Part shown: piece after piece, positions 9,101 through 18,213 of the stretch | Numbering within the stretch: position 1 is the first letter of the stretch | Layout of the letters: each line of letters begins with the position of its first letter | Assembly: GCA_006218025.1 (NCBI GenBank) | Contig: VBWA01000004.1 | Location: 1 to 64,000 of the forward strand | Direction: 5' to 3' | From: Rhodocyclaceae bacterium | GTDB taxonomy: Bacteria > Pseudomonadota > Gammaproteobacteria > Burkholderiales > Rhodocyclaceae | DNA length: 64,000 bases | Made by a program: the position numbers and the translations under genes | Notes under the pieces: model-generated | What the model was told of the DNA's origin: nothing | Databases searched by the model: none | Seen by the model: only the letters and a program-made list of their open reading frames with translations

Positions 9101-11395
9101 GTGCCAATGACAAACTTGATGACAGCAAAGAGTTCGCTCCAAATCGGGTGGTGGATCCTGGTTGGGGTGGCGTTGAGCCTCTTTGGCTGGGTCGGGTGGG
9201 ATCTGGCGCAGGCGAGCCAACTCGAACAGGCCGCCGCCGACTGGCGTCAACGCCGGGCAATCTATGCAATGCTGGGGCTGGGCCTGCTGGGGGCGTTGTC
9301 AGCCATCGCCTGGAGCTGGAAGCGCAGCTACCACCAGACGACCGACCTGGCCAAAAAGCTGACAGAGGCTTTCAACGAAAAGTCCCGCGAGAGCCGCGCA
9401 TTGCTCGACGCGATCCCGGATCCGGCCTGGCTGGTCGATACCCAGGGGCACTTCCTGGCAATCAACGAAGCCTTTTGCCGGCTGGTACACAGGCCCATGG
9501 ACCAAATCCTCGGTACGACCGCCCGGGAGCTCTGGTCGCCCGAAATCGCCGAAAAACTGCTGGAAAGCCAGGCAGCGGTCTTGAAGGAACGCCGGCCGCT
9601 GCGCGAGGAGCGCTGGTTCGACATCGGCAACGGCCCGCAACCCTTCGAATTCCTGCGCGCCCCGGTCTACGACGAAAACGGCGAGCCCAAGGGCATTGCC
9701 GGTGTTGTCTGGGACATCTCGGAACGCTATGTGGCGGAAGAGAGGCAGCGCCTGATCACCCACGTCTTCGATCACAGCAACGAGGCAGTGCTGATCATGG
9801 ATCCCGAAGGCAAGATCATTGCCCTCAACAAATCCTTCTCGACCATCACCGGCTACGTCATAGACGATGCAAAGGGCCACCTTCCCACCCTGATTGCCGC
9901 CGAGCGCCACGACACCAATTTCTTCGAGTCCATCGCCCGAAGCCTTGCCGCGCATAGCGTATGGCGCGGCGAAGCCTGGCTGCGCCGCAAGAACGGAGCG
10001 GATTGCCCGGTATGGTGCAATGTCAGCCTGATCAGGGACGAACAAGGCAGGATCGTCAACCTGATTGCATTCATCAACGATCTCTCCGAGCGCAAGGCGG
10101 CCGAAGCCCGCATCGAATCGCTGGCCAACATCGACCAGATGACACTGCTGCCGAACCGCCAGGGCTTCTCCCGCGCGCTGGACGAATGGCTGGCGACGGG
10201 TGCCAATGGTGCGCTGCTGGTGTTCGATCTCGACCAGCTGGGTCGCATCAACGATGCCTTCGGCCATGTGGCAGGCGACGAACTGCTGGGGACGATCTGC
10301 GTTCGTCTGCGCGCCTTGCTGCAGGATGGCGACCTCCTTGGCCGCCTCGGCGGTGGCCAGTTCGCCGTGCTGCTCAAGCAGGCGCGCGACCGGTCGGCGG
10401 TGGAAGCCGTGAGCGGGACCCTGATCAATGCGATCGCCCAGCCCGTGGCGATCCACGGCAGCGACGTGGTCACCAAGGCCAGTGCCGGAATCTGCCTGAT
10501 TCCCGAGGATGGCGGTGACAGCGCCATCCTGCTGCGCAATGCCGACACCGCCATGCACAATGCCAAGACCAACGGCCAGGGCGTCTATCGTTTCTTCGCC
10601 GCCGACATGAGCGAGGAGGCGGCGGAACGCGTGCGCCTGGAGAGCGACTTGCGCTGGGCTCTGCAGCGCAGGGAGCTGGTGATCCACTACCAGCCGCAAG
10701 TGGACATCGCCAGCGGAAAGATCATCGGCTTCGAGGGTCTGTTGCGCTGGCGTCATCCCGAACTGGGCATGCTCGCGCCCGACAGTTTCATTCCGCTGGC
10801 CGAGGAAAGCCGCCTGATCATTCCCATCGGCACCTGGGTTCTCGAAGAAGCCTGCCGGCAGAACCGCGCCTGGCAGGATGAAGGGTTGCCGGCCATGGTG
10901 GTGGCGGTCAACCTCTCCGCCGTGCAGTTCCACGAGAACGACATTGTCGCCATCGTGGCGAGGAGCCTCGTCGCGGCAAACCTCGAGCCGCGCTGGCTGG
11001 AACTCGAAATCACCGAAGGCGTGATCATGCAGGAGCCGGAACGGGTCGTCCGCGTCCTGCAGGAATTGCGCGATCTCGGCGTCAGGCTGTCGATCGACGA
11101 CTTCGGTACCGGCTATTCCAGCCTTTCCTATCTCAAACGCTTCCCGATCGACAAGATCAAGATCGACAAGTCCTTTGTCCGCGATCTCGATCGCAGCACC
11201 GGCGACGCCGCGATCGTGCGCATGGTGATTGCCATTGCCGGCGAACTGGAACACAAAGTCATCGCCGAGGGGGTCGAGACCGCGGAGCAACTGGAATTCC
11301 TGCGGCAGCACAACTGCCTCGAGTATCAAGGCTATCTTTGCAGCCAGGCAGTGCCGCCGGGCGAGGTGCGGCGCTTGCTCGGCCTCGGCCCTTGA
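9101..11395 (+). CDS. Membrane PAS-PAS-GGDEF-EAL protein
   Basis: A cyclic-di-GMP signalling protein of up to 764 residues. Two membrane helices (about 14-32 and 54-72) bracket a short outer loop. Two PAS domains follow (about 97-215 and 220-345), then GGDEF (about 350-500) and EAL (about 510-760). The GGDEF signature reads GGGQF, losing the acidic residues, so cyclase activity is unlikely. The EAL signature reads EGLLRW, keeping the metal-binding glutamate. Other EAL residues are present: NLSAVQF, ELEITEG, DDFGTGYSSLSYL, KIDKSF, AEGVET. It is therefore probably a phosphodiesterase or a c-di-GMP sensor. Starts at GTG 9101, ATG 9107 or ATG 9119 are all possible. Its 3' end is repeated at 18612-18812. 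Confidence 0.9.
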   Translation: MPMTNLMTAKSSLQIGWWILVGVALSLFGWVGWDLAQASQLEQAAADWRQRRAIYAMLGLGLLGALSAIAWSWKRSYHQTTDLAKKLTEAFNEKSRESRALLDAIPDPAWLVDTQGHFLAINEAFCRLVHRPMDQILGTTARELWSPEIAEKLLESQAAVLKERRPLREERWFDIGNGPQPFEFLRAPVYDENGEPKGIAGVVWDISERYVAEERQRLITHVFDHSNEAVLIMDPEGKIIALNKSFSTITGYVIDDAKGHLPTLIAAERHDTNFFESIARSLAAHSVWRGEAWLRRKNGADCPVWCNVSLIRDEQGRIVNLIAFINDLSERKAAEARIESLANIDQMTLLPNRQGFSRALDEWLATGANGALLVFDLDQLGRINDAFGHVAGDELLGTICVRLRALLQDGDLLGRLGGGQFAVLLKQARDRSAVEAVSGTLINAIAQPVAIHGSDVVTKASAGICLIPEDGGDSAILLRNADTAMHNAKTNGQGVYRFFAADMSEEAAERVRLESDLRWALQRRELVIHYQPQVDIASGKIIGFEGLLRWRHPELGMLAPDSFIPLAEESRLIIPIGTWVLEEACRQNRAWQDEGLPAMVVAVNLSAVQFHENDIVAIVARSLVAANLEPRWLELEITEGVIMQEPERVVRVLQELRDLGVRLSIDDFGTGYSSLSYLKRFPIDKIKIDKSFVRDLDRSTGDAAIVRMVIAIAGELEHKVIAEGVETAEQLEFLRQHNCLEYQGYLCSQAVPPGEVRRLLGLGP

Positions 11396-11424
11396 CCGCG
11401 CGATTCCGCATCGGGGAAATGTCG

Positions 11425-11450
11425 AAAAAAAACGGAGCCCGCGGGCTCCG
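11425..11450 (-). terminator. Minus-strand rho-independent terminator (left copy)
   Basis: On the minus strand a CGGAGCCC/GGGCTCCG hairpin is followed by eight T. It would end minus-strand transcripts, originally those of the tRNA-His locus and now perhaps those of the island operon. Confidence 0.7.
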
Positions 11451-11451
11451 T

Positions 11452-11475
11452 ACTGGAATCACAATCCAGGACTCT
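11452..11475 (-). pseudogene. tRNA-His anticodon-arm fragment (left)
   Basis: On the minus strand this reads as the complete anticodon stem-loop of a tRNA-His (CTGGA-TTGTGAT-TCCAG, anticodon GTG) plus the end of the D-arm. Both the 5' half and the T-arm are missing. It marks the left junction of the island. Confidence 0.65.
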
Positions 11476-11682
11476 TGCTAGTTGTTATACATCTGTTGGC
11501 ACGCTTTTAAAGATCACGAAATGCTCCCTATAATTTTCCGGAACAAAACGGGAACATTGGCGCGGTCAATGGCCAAATTCAAACAACGAGATTCTGGTTG
11601 GTGGCAAGCTGCAATAAGGCAAATTGATATTCGCGCAAAACTGTTACGTCACGCCCTATGGCAACCTTCAATGACGCCGGCC

Positions 11683-12846
11683 CTAGCTGATTCCGCCATC
11701 GCCTAATACTTCATCCAGGATTTCGTGCTCGTCCAGATACGAGATATCGACCTGCTGCGAACTTGGGTCGAGCCCAGCGAGTCGCACCTCTTCCAACACT
11801 TCCTGCATCGTATTCACAATTTTTCTTGGAGTAATTTGCCTAAGCTGAGCGACGACGGCCTCCACCGCACTCTCCTCAAATGGAAAATAGCCAGCCTTTC
11901 GAGGGTCTGCCGTCGCCCTTGACCCATCAAGAATTTTGCACACGAACTCCATCGCATCCTCTTTACCCAACTCCTCCATTTGGATCTGCCGCTGGATGCG
12001 CCCCAAAATATATTGCTCGAATATTGCGGAGAAACTAGCACTTTCTGCAGAAAGTGCTATGACGAGACCAAAGCAATTTGGGCACCAATCATAGATATGC
12101 CGAAGCATGTCGTTCACGTCACGAGCTTCTTTTGCGCTGACATTGAGAAGTTCATCTAGCTCGTCGATCATTAGATAGACAGCCTTCTTAAATCGGGTTA
12201 CCTGTCCGCTGATTTCGACACCAAACACAAACAAATTTACTAATCGTGAAAACAACGCAGTTGCTTGGTAGTCTGTAAGACCACGCGGCATAAGAAGTTC
12301 ATTGATAAGTGGAACCGTCGACGCCCTGTAAATTTCCTTAGCAAGAGTTCCCAGCTCTGCAGGGAATCCGAGCCTATCTACAATCTCATCGTTTGTAACC
12401 GTAGCTCCCGCATGATTTGCGTCGCGATATCGCAGGATGGACATATCCAAGAAATTTCGAAATTCACGTACATCATTGTGAAGACCACAGCGATCTACCA
12501 AGTCATCAACAAACGCACCCGCAAAAGTGAGTTTTCCTTTGTCCTTCTTCAGGGTAGGGATCAGGTAGCAAAGCGCATCAAATTCTTCTTGTTGATGTTG
12601 AAGTATTTGGTACCTAGCCCAAAGCAACGCGTGAGACTTTCCAACTCCATAGTCTCCATAGATCATTATGAAATTCGAGTTGCCGACTTGATCAGCTCTT
12701 GAGCGTGAAAGATATTTAATTAGCTGATGCCGTTGCTTCTCATAACCAACCCAAATGTTCATGCGCGGATCGGCCCCATATACCGGGTTGGAGCGAAACG
12801 GGTTTTCTATAAGGTTCGATTGTCTATAAAACTCTTGCGGTGTCAT
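11683..12846 (-). CDS. AAA+ ATPase, ORC/Cdc6- or BREX-ATPase-like
   Basis: A 387-residue P-loop ATPase. After an N-terminal NPFRSNPVYG segment comes Walker A YGDYGVGKSH (63-72), Walker B VYLMIDELDELL (223-234), and a sensor-1-like strand LVIALSAES (261-269). The C-terminal 100 residues look helical and may be a winged-helix lid. The layout resembles ATPases of the ORC/Cdc6 or DUF2791 group seen in several defence systems, including BREX; the match is by pattern only. It is the last gene of the five-gene operon, 33 bases after the PLD gene. A role as DNA-loading or regulatory ATPase is inference. Confidence 0.72.
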   Translation of the reverse strand: MTPQEFYRQSNLIENPFRSNPVYGADPRMNIWVGYEKQRHQLIKYLSRSRADQVGNSNFIMIYGDYGVGKSHALLWARYQILQHQQEEFDALCYLIPTLKKDKGKLTFAGAFVDDLVDRCGLHNDVREFRNFLDMSILRYRDANHAGATVTNDEIVDRLGFPAELGTLAKEIYRASTVPLINELLMPRGLTDYQATALFSRLVNLFVFGVEISGQVTRFKKAVYLMIDELDELLNVSAKEARDVNDMLRHIYDWCPNCFGLVIALSAESASFSAIFEQYILGRIQRQIQMEELGKEDAMEFVCKILDGSRATADPRKAGYFPFEESAVEAVVAQLRQITPRKIVNTMQEVLEEVRLAGLDPSSQQVDISYLDEHEILDEVLGDGGIS

Positions 12847-12879
12847 TTTTTTGTCCCCAAGGAATATCTATGTTTTTTG

Positions 12880-13785
12880 CTATTTGCGCCGAATTAGTCG
12901 TACTCGTTCCTTTGGTATGTCTGTAGCTGCGAGAGACAAGTAGCAAGCAAAGTCGAGCGCATGTTCAAATTGATGTTCTGGGAGTTCGTAAGCAAGCTCT
13001 TCGTTTGGCATTTTCACTTCATTTGAATCTGCACCGATCGCGAGGCCCATAACAGTGAGGTTCGCCGAGCCGATTAGCGCAACACGCTTCGCTGGTCGCA
13101 CATTGTCCGCCGTTTCCTCAAAAAGATAGAGCTTTGCATGAACCCTGCTGTGGAACAGGATACTAATACCATCCTTTTCAAGCATCGAGAAGAAAGCTAA
13201 CCCCTCCAACGACTGAGGGGGGCGCGTTATCAAAGTTAGTTTGGTACCTTCTTCCTTTAGGTCGTGGAGCACCTTCCCGAAAGGAGAAAAAATAGAAAAT
13301 AACTCCTCGGACAAGTATGGGCTAATCAATGTAATTGCGTCATGCTTGATAAATCGCCTACTTAGAAGGGCCATTCGAATGTAGGTGGGCTGATAATTCT
13401 GTAGCAGCTGCCCGTCCAAAACCGCCGCCCTGCTTGCCGGACTCGATGCGCTTGATGTAACGGAGCTTCCAGCGGAAAATGGAATGATGGGTATTAGCGT
13501 TGCTCCAAGCAGCGGCGGAGACAGGTGATCCTCAACCGAGTGCGGACCGGCTCTATATAGAAAGATGTCCGCACCTTTCTGAATGTAAATGACACGAATT
13601 GCGGCGCCCCCCATACTCACATAACGAATCCATGCATCATCAATCCCATGGTAGCGGTGGTCGGTGGTTGAGGATGGAAACTTACATGTCGAGTCTAGGA
13701 TTTTTGAAAGTACGCGTCTTGCAAACTTGGAATCCCCTTCTGTCCTCAAGTCCGTTAAGAATTCTTCATAAAAGAATATCGCCAT
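12880..13785 (-). CDS. PLD-family nuclease domain with a RelE-like N-terminal region
   Basis: A 301-residue protein in two parts. Residues 1-90 resemble a RelE/ParE toxin fold: an N-terminal helical stretch, then YHGIDDAWIRYV and AAIRVIYIQKGADIFLYRAG-PHSVED, matching the yRviY...i.ll...gHd.vy pattern of that family. A Ser/Ala-rich linker follows (about 104-122). Residues 135-300 are a phospholipase D/HKD domain with H216-A-K218-LY and GSANLT (239-244). Only one HKD half-site is present, so an active enzyme would need to dimerise. PLD domains in such operons usually cut nucleic acid. It begins 7 bases after the preceding gene. The RelE reading is my inference from pattern and needs structure prediction. 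Confidence 0.75.
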   Translation of the reverse strand: MAIFFYEEFLTDLRTEGDSKFARRVLSKILDSTCKFPSSTTDHRYHGIDDAWIRYVSMGGAAIRVIYIQKGADIFLYRAGPHSVEDHLSPPLLGATLIPIIPFSAGSSVTSSASSPASRAAVLDGQLLQNYQPTYIRMALLSRRFIKHDAITLISPYLSEELFSIFSPFGKVLHDLKEEGTKLTLITRPPQSLEGLAFFSMLEKDGISILFHSRVHAKLYLFEETADNVRPAKRVALIGSANLTVMGLAIGADSNEVKMPNEELAYELPEHQFEHALDFACYLSLAATDIPKERVRLIRRK

Positions 13786-13792
13786 AATTAGC

Positions 13793-14992
13793 TCATGCTC
13801 TAAGCGAAATCGTTGCTTCGAAATTCTTTGAGTTTCGGTAAATTATTGACCCGCTACTATCCGAACCGAGAGCCTCCATTGTGCTGCGCAAGTCAGGCAA
13901 CGGACGGCACTTTGCGATGTAACACGCGACGACTGCGTGGAAAAACACGCCGATGGGAATTTCACGCCTTAGAAGATCGCGTTTTGGACAAAGTCTTCTA
14001 TAAGACGCATACATGCTTTCAAACTGTGTGAATACCTCCTGGGTGGCAGACCCAGCCTCTGTAGTGCCTGCCGCATCAAATTTCAACCCCTCCCTCACAG
14101 TACAGATGTGATCCCATAGCGAAATCCTAGGGATTGATAACTTCTCAGGTAAGAGATGTAAGCGTTCTAGGTCAAGCGAAAGCGGCCAACAGGTAATTGG
14201 TCCGTCATCCGAGCAGCCCATTGCCCTTCTAAAGCAAGACAAGAGTGTGGTACCAACCTTTGTCAATGCTAAGTCGTTGTCAATGAGTCCAAGAGATCGA
14301 GCCCAGTCCCTTCTTCGGCCAGTCACCTTCCGAAAGTAGTCATCCGAGATTTCCACCTTTTGCGGGTCCAATCGACTCGAGAGAGGCGCAGTTCTTGAGG
14401 CAAGGGGAGTAGTTCGCTTCGTTTCAGAGAGTGACTTTCCTACAGCCGCTCCCCCCATATTCGTGTGCTGGACATCGATTGAAATGGAACGAATGACCCG
14501 CTCTGATAGCTGAGGAGCCCTGACAACATTCAATAGTCTGGCACGCTTTTCGAGGATCATCCCACGCAAGAGAGGCTCGACCTTCTCCCGTGCAAATTGA
14601 CCCGCGAGGAAGTTTAAGAAAATATCACCATCTGCCAAGATCAATTGGCTGCCCAAGATGAACTTCAAGGCATCCGAGAACTGCTGATCGTTTTCGATAT
14701 CCAAATAAGCTAGGGCTAGGGCGTCCAAGCACGGTAAAACATGAACCTCGCGTTTTTGGACTTTTATGAGTTGGAGAGCGTTGAAGAAATCGGCAATATT
14801 GTTGGTCTGCAGACCCCATCCATTTTTTTCATCACGAACCAAGCGGTCCCAAGACGCAGGGGATATTTCTTTATCGGCAACGTAGAGTTGCACCAGATCG
14901 CGCACTCTCGAAAACGTATCCTCGAGCCCGACGGACCAACCGATCTTCCTTATGAAAATGCTATACGGTTCAGACGGGGCTATAGCCGCCAT
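13793..14992 (-). CDS. Unknown protein of the island operon
   Basis: A 399-residue protein that I do not recognise. It begins SEPYSIFIRKIGWSVGLEDTFSRVRDLVQLY and is mostly helical by composition, with no membrane segment or catalytic motif visible. The region about 215-260 (DYFRKVTGRRRDWARSLGLIDNDLALTKVGTTLL) looks like a winged helix, as in DNA-binding or effector proteins of multi-gene defence systems. Its start overlaps the end of the HerA-like gene by 23 bases and its end is 7 bases from the PLD gene, so it is a tightly coupled member of the operon. Confidence 0.7.
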   Translation of the reverse strand: MAAIAPSEPYSIFIRKIGWSVGLEDTFSRVRDLVQLYVADKEISPASWDRLVRDEKNGWGLQTNNIADFFNALQLIKVQKREVHVLPCLDALALAYLDIENDQQFSDALKFILGSQLILADGDIFLNFLAGQFAREKVEPLLRGMILEKRARLLNVVRAPQLSERVIRSISIDVQHTNMGGAAVGKSLSETKRTTPLASRTAPLSSRLDPQKVEISDDYFRKVTGRRRDWARSLGLIDNDLALTKVGTTLLSCFRRAMGCSDDGPITCWPLSLDLERLHLLPEKLSIPRISLWDHICTVREGLKFDAAGTTEAGSATQEVFTQFESMYASYRRLCPKRDLLRREIPIGVFFHAVVACYIAKCRPLPDLRSTMEALGSDSSGSIIYRNSKNFEATISLRA

Positions 14993-16367
14993 GGGCTGTT
15001 ATCCTCGGGCGAATTTTTACCATTACGGTCCGACTCGTCGAGTGATCCCCAAGAAAACACTCCCCTGACTCCAAGAGCCGTAGCATGTCGCTGAAATCGT
15101 TTAACTGTGTTCCCGATACCTTTAGACAAGAAAGTGGCTTGGTGGGAACCCTAGCGACTGCGGCTGCGATATCTGTTTGGAAAGCTAGGCGATGGTTGAA
15201 GCTCAAATTGACTTGGCTCAAAATTCGATCATCAACAGCGGAGGGCTGTTGGGTCGCAAGAACCAATGAAAGCCCTGCATCGCGCCCGCGCTTGACGTAT
15301 TCAACCAGCGCGTCCCGAGCGGGCGAGTCCACATCTTTTGGTGCCACCACGTGTGCTTCGTCGATGAGCAGCCATACCTTGCTCGGCACATCCATTACTT
15401 TGCTTGGCTGCTTAAAGAAATCAGCCACTTTCTTCTGTCTATGGTACTCCCCCATTACTGTGAATAGCTTTCGAGCAATCAGTGCGGTTACAAGCGACTT
15501 ATCTTCATCCCGTAGATCACGCAACATAAGCACGCTACACTGCCCAGGTTTCAACAAATCAGAAATATCTAAGCCATCTTTGTGAAACAGTTTGGATTCG
15601 TTGTACTCCAGGAGACGATAGTGAATCGCGTTTCTTGAAGCATCAGGGATATTTGGAAAGTTACGCGCATTTCCAATGTAATTAAGCATATCCTCAATTG
15701 AAAATGCTTGATCAGAGAGGTATCGCAGCGTTTCTCCTAGCACATGGCCTTGCGGGCTATAGATTTGTTGCCCAAGCAATCTGCACCAATCTTCATGCGG
15801 GACATCTCTTGGCCTTATCTGCAAAGTTTTTTCGTCACCGAGAAAACCTTGCCCCCCCTCTGGAACATAGATCACACAATTCGAGAGCGAATTGGGTTGA
15901 ATATTCCACTCCTTCAATGCATCAAGTTGGCCTTTGTTTTGTTCTACATCGTGTCTCGGGGCATAACGTAGCGTCCAGAATTGGCTCTGCATATCAATAA
16001 GCACCGTAGAAACTGGCTCTACATCAATGCTCACATTTGACGGGTTTGTGAGTGAAGAGAGACCCTCAACCAACACCCCCAGATCAAAGCTCTTTCCGCT
16101 TCCCCTCGTCCCAGATACATAGATTACGTGCGGGAAGCTGACGTTGACCCAAGCATCGGCGCCCAGATAGCTCTTAGCTTGTGCCCCCTCAAAAATCTTG
16201 CCGATGTATATCAAGTTATGGGGTGACTGACCCACTCCATGACCACCAAAAATTACATTGTTTCCCTTTGCAATATAGTTAATTTTGACTATGGGGTCGA
16301 CGGCCGTATAGGGCGTCGAATCAATTACCTTGCCAAAACTGTCAGCTAATTTTGTAGAGAAACTCAT
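14970..16367 (-). CDS. HerA/FtsK-superfamily ATPase
   Basis: A DNA-translocase-type ATPase of the HerA branch, 465 residues from the preferred ATG at 16365-16367 (MSFSTKLADSF); an ATG at 16391 adds 8. An N-terminal beta-rich HerA-like domain is followed by Walker A VSGTRGSGKSFDLG (about 85-97), Walker B VWLLIDEAHVV (about 331-341) and the HerA sensor block KRGRDAGLSLVLATQQPSAV (about 359-378). HerA proteins form hexameric rings that pump DNA and often work with a nuclease (NurA, Sir2 or PLD). Here the PLD protein two genes on is the obvious candidate. It overlaps the upstream gene by 26 bases and the downstream gene by 23. Confidence 0.88.
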   Translation of the reverse strand: MSFSTKLADSFGKVIDSTPYTAVDPIVKINYIAKGNNVIFGGHGVGQSPHNLIYIGKIFEGAQAKSYLGADAWVNVSFPHVIYVSGTRGSGKSFDLGVLVEGLSSLTNPSNVSIDVEPVSTVLIDMQSQFWTLRYAPRHDVEQNKGQLDALKEWNIQPNSLSNCVIYVPEGGQGFLGDEKTLQIRPRDVPHEDWCRLLGQQIYSPQGHVLGETLRYLSDQAFSIEDMLNYIGNARNFPNIPDASRNAIHYRLLEYNESKLFHKDGLDISDLLKPGQCSVLMLRDLRDEDKSLVTALIARKLFTVMGEYHRQKKVADFFKQPSKVMDVPSKVWLLIDEAHVVAPKDVDSPARDALVEYVKRGRDAGLSLVLATQQPSAVDDRILSQVNLSFNHRLAFQTDIAAAVARVPTKPLSCLKVSGTQLNDFSDMLRLLESGECFLGDHSTSRTVMVKIRPRITAHGGYSPV

Positions 16368-18213
16368 TGCGGTAGTCTTTGTACGTAACAAATTTAGGAT
16401 GAGCCCCAGCAGAGAGAACGAGCACTGAAGTCGGTCGGAGGACGTCTATGTAATGTGAGTGATTTGCCGCTGCAACAAAACAGATTCGACCGGTACGAAG
16501 AACGTGTCGCCGAAGATTATGCGAAAGAATTTTGGCGCTCAATGGATCAAGATCAGAGCAAAACTCATCTATTAGCCATACTGGCTCATCTCGAAGCAAT
16601 AGATCTGCAAGCATCGCCCTATACCGCTGGCCACGGCTCAGGAAGTTGAATGGCTTCAGAAAAACGAATGCCTCCGAAAGTCCAACATTGCTTAGTGCCG
16701 CGAATGTAGCTTCCGGAGAATAGCGTTCAGAAAAATAGTCAAAGATGGGTTTGTCTGAATTAATGGGCTTTAACCATGCAACCGAATAATCCTGCTTTCC
16801 TTTGAAGGACAGAATGAGGCTCTCATTGTCTGAAACACCATCTGGATCAAGCGCGCGAAGCAAGACGCTTTTCCCACTTCCGCTTGCGCCGGCCACAAAG
16901 ATCAGATTTCCGGCTGACGCTTCAAAATCAATTGGGCCAAATACAAGTTGCTGCAATAAATCGCCCTTGATTCCAAAGGCATCCATAATCAGCCGGGTGT
17001 AGCGCGTGTGTGGAATTTTGTAGTTTGTACTAACGCGCATTCCCTTAAGCCTTAAGGAAGCCGCGCTGCCACGAAATCTCTTTCGACTTTGCTCCCGAGA
17101 TGATTTGTAATTTGCAAACTTCGCTAGATACTCTTCAGTCGCATCGTCGAGCCCACACATATAGTATGGGAGGGGAAATCGAATCACATTTCGAAATGAC
17201 AACCACTCCGTTGGCGATAGTGATGCGGCAGGGTTCTCTGTGTTAACGACATCTTCGAGTCTCCGCAATACGTCATCAAAATCCTTCCCACTGTCCCTGC
17301 AATATTTTTCTAAAGAGCGAAGATATTTTTGTTGCAGCGTCATGATGCCTGAGTTTATCTTCTGACCCTTTCGCATCTGGATAAGGTCAGATACGATTCT
17401 CTGAAGGTTCCCTTCGGTTTTTCCGACAAGAACAAAGCCAGCCGCCGAAACGAAGTCAATGTAATTTAGCATCTCTGCAGAAATCTCAAGGAACAGCGGG
17501 CGCCTTCCTGCAATGTGCCAACGGGTGCGTGAGAAACGCTTTGCGGCCTCTATTAGAGTACGCGCAAGCCCAAGCCCTCGAAATTCCGGGGCCACAACTA
17601 CCCGAGCTATCCGCGCAATCAAGTTAACATTCTGACGCATCGCATCTTGGTCCCAACAAGTCCAGGATACTGGCCGGGTTGGATGCGTGAATGGGTTTGC
17701 GAATAAGTCATGCCGCGGCTTCACCATGAGCAACGGCATTTGGATCTCAACGTAACCGACCGGAACCGTTGTGTCTTCAAGGCGCAAATAACACAATAAA
17801 ATCGCCTTGCGTCCCCCGCCTTCGGGCGCACGCTTTTTTGGGTCGGCGTCGTCAGCCGCGGGAGCTTCAAACGTCTTGTAGTGAAATTGCTCCAGATAAT
17901 GGAGTGAAGCGAAATCATCTGGACGGTGCGGTTCATGTACATCGTATGCAACCTGAAAACTACCCAACGTTACCTTCCCACTTTCGCTGAAGACAGGTAA
18001 CACAGGAATGAGGTCATTTGCGTCCTCAGTCGAGACGATGGAAATACTTGGGGAATGGCCCACCGAGATATTCAATTCGGTTTTCGGCCCTACAAGCGAA
18101 TACCTTGGAAGCATGACAACAAGTTGCCCCTTTTCGCCTTCTTGGCGAAGGGAAATGCGACGCTGGTTATCCTTGAGTGCACTGGTCGCTACGACGTAGT
18201 TCTTGTTCCGCAT
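16342..18213 (-). CDS. GNAT acetyltransferase fused to an ABC-type ATPase
   Basis: A 623-residue fusion. The middle (about 135-285) is a GNAT acetyltransferase domain with the acetyl-CoA motif VVVAPEFRGLGLARTL (205-220). The C-terminal third is a soluble ABC ATPase: Walker A VAGASGSGKSVLL (440-452), signature LSRGQRYRAM (525-534), Walker B PVWLIDEFCSDLD (545-557) and a switch histidine in AAANHSHYID. No membrane segments are present, so it is not a transporter. Fusions of this design are known (COG2401, predicted acetyltransferase-ABC ATPase), mainly from archaea and mobile elements, with no settled function. It is the first gene of the five-gene operon. Confidence 0.85.
   Translation of the reverse strand: MRNKNYVVATSALKDNQRRISLRQEGEKGQLVVMLPRYSLVGPKTELNISVGHSPSISIVSTEDANDLIPVLPVFSESGKVTLGSFQVAYDVHEPHRPDDFASLHYLEQFHYKTFEAPAADDADPKKRAPEGGGRKAILLCYLRLEDTTVPVGYVEIQMPLLMVKPRHDLFANPFTHPTRPVSWTCWDQDAMRQNVNLIARIARVVVAPEFRGLGLARTLIEAAKRFSRTRWHIAGRRPLFLEISAEMLNYIDFVSAAGFVLVGKTEGNLQRIVSDLIQMRKGQKINSGIMTLQQKYLRSLEKYCRDSGKDFDDVLRRLEDVVNTENPAASLSPTEWLSFRNVIRFPLPYYMCGLDDATEEYLAKFANYKSSREQSRKRFRGSAASLRLKGMRVSTNYKIPHTRYTRLIMDAFGIKGDLLQQLVFGPIDFEASAGNLIFVAGASGSGKSVLLRALDPDGVSDNESLILSFKGKQDYSVAWLKPINSDKPIFDYFSERYSPEATFAALSNVGLSEAFVFLKPFNFLSRGQRYRAMLADLLLRDEPVWLIDEFCSDLDPLSAKILSHNLRRHVLRTGRICFVAAANHSHYIDVLRPTSVLVLSAGAHPKFVTYKDYRNEFLYKIS

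Larger units (their letters stand above)
11213..11475 (+). repeat. Left flanking repeat of the foreign island
   Basis: Covers the last part of the EAL gene, a minus-strand terminator and a tRNA-His anticodon arm. It matches 18630-18887 at roughly 95 percent by eye, with scattered substitutions and a 5-base difference in the tRNA anticodon stem. Identity stops at 11475 in the D-arm of the tRNA sequence, where AT-rich DNA begins. Confidence 0.85.
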
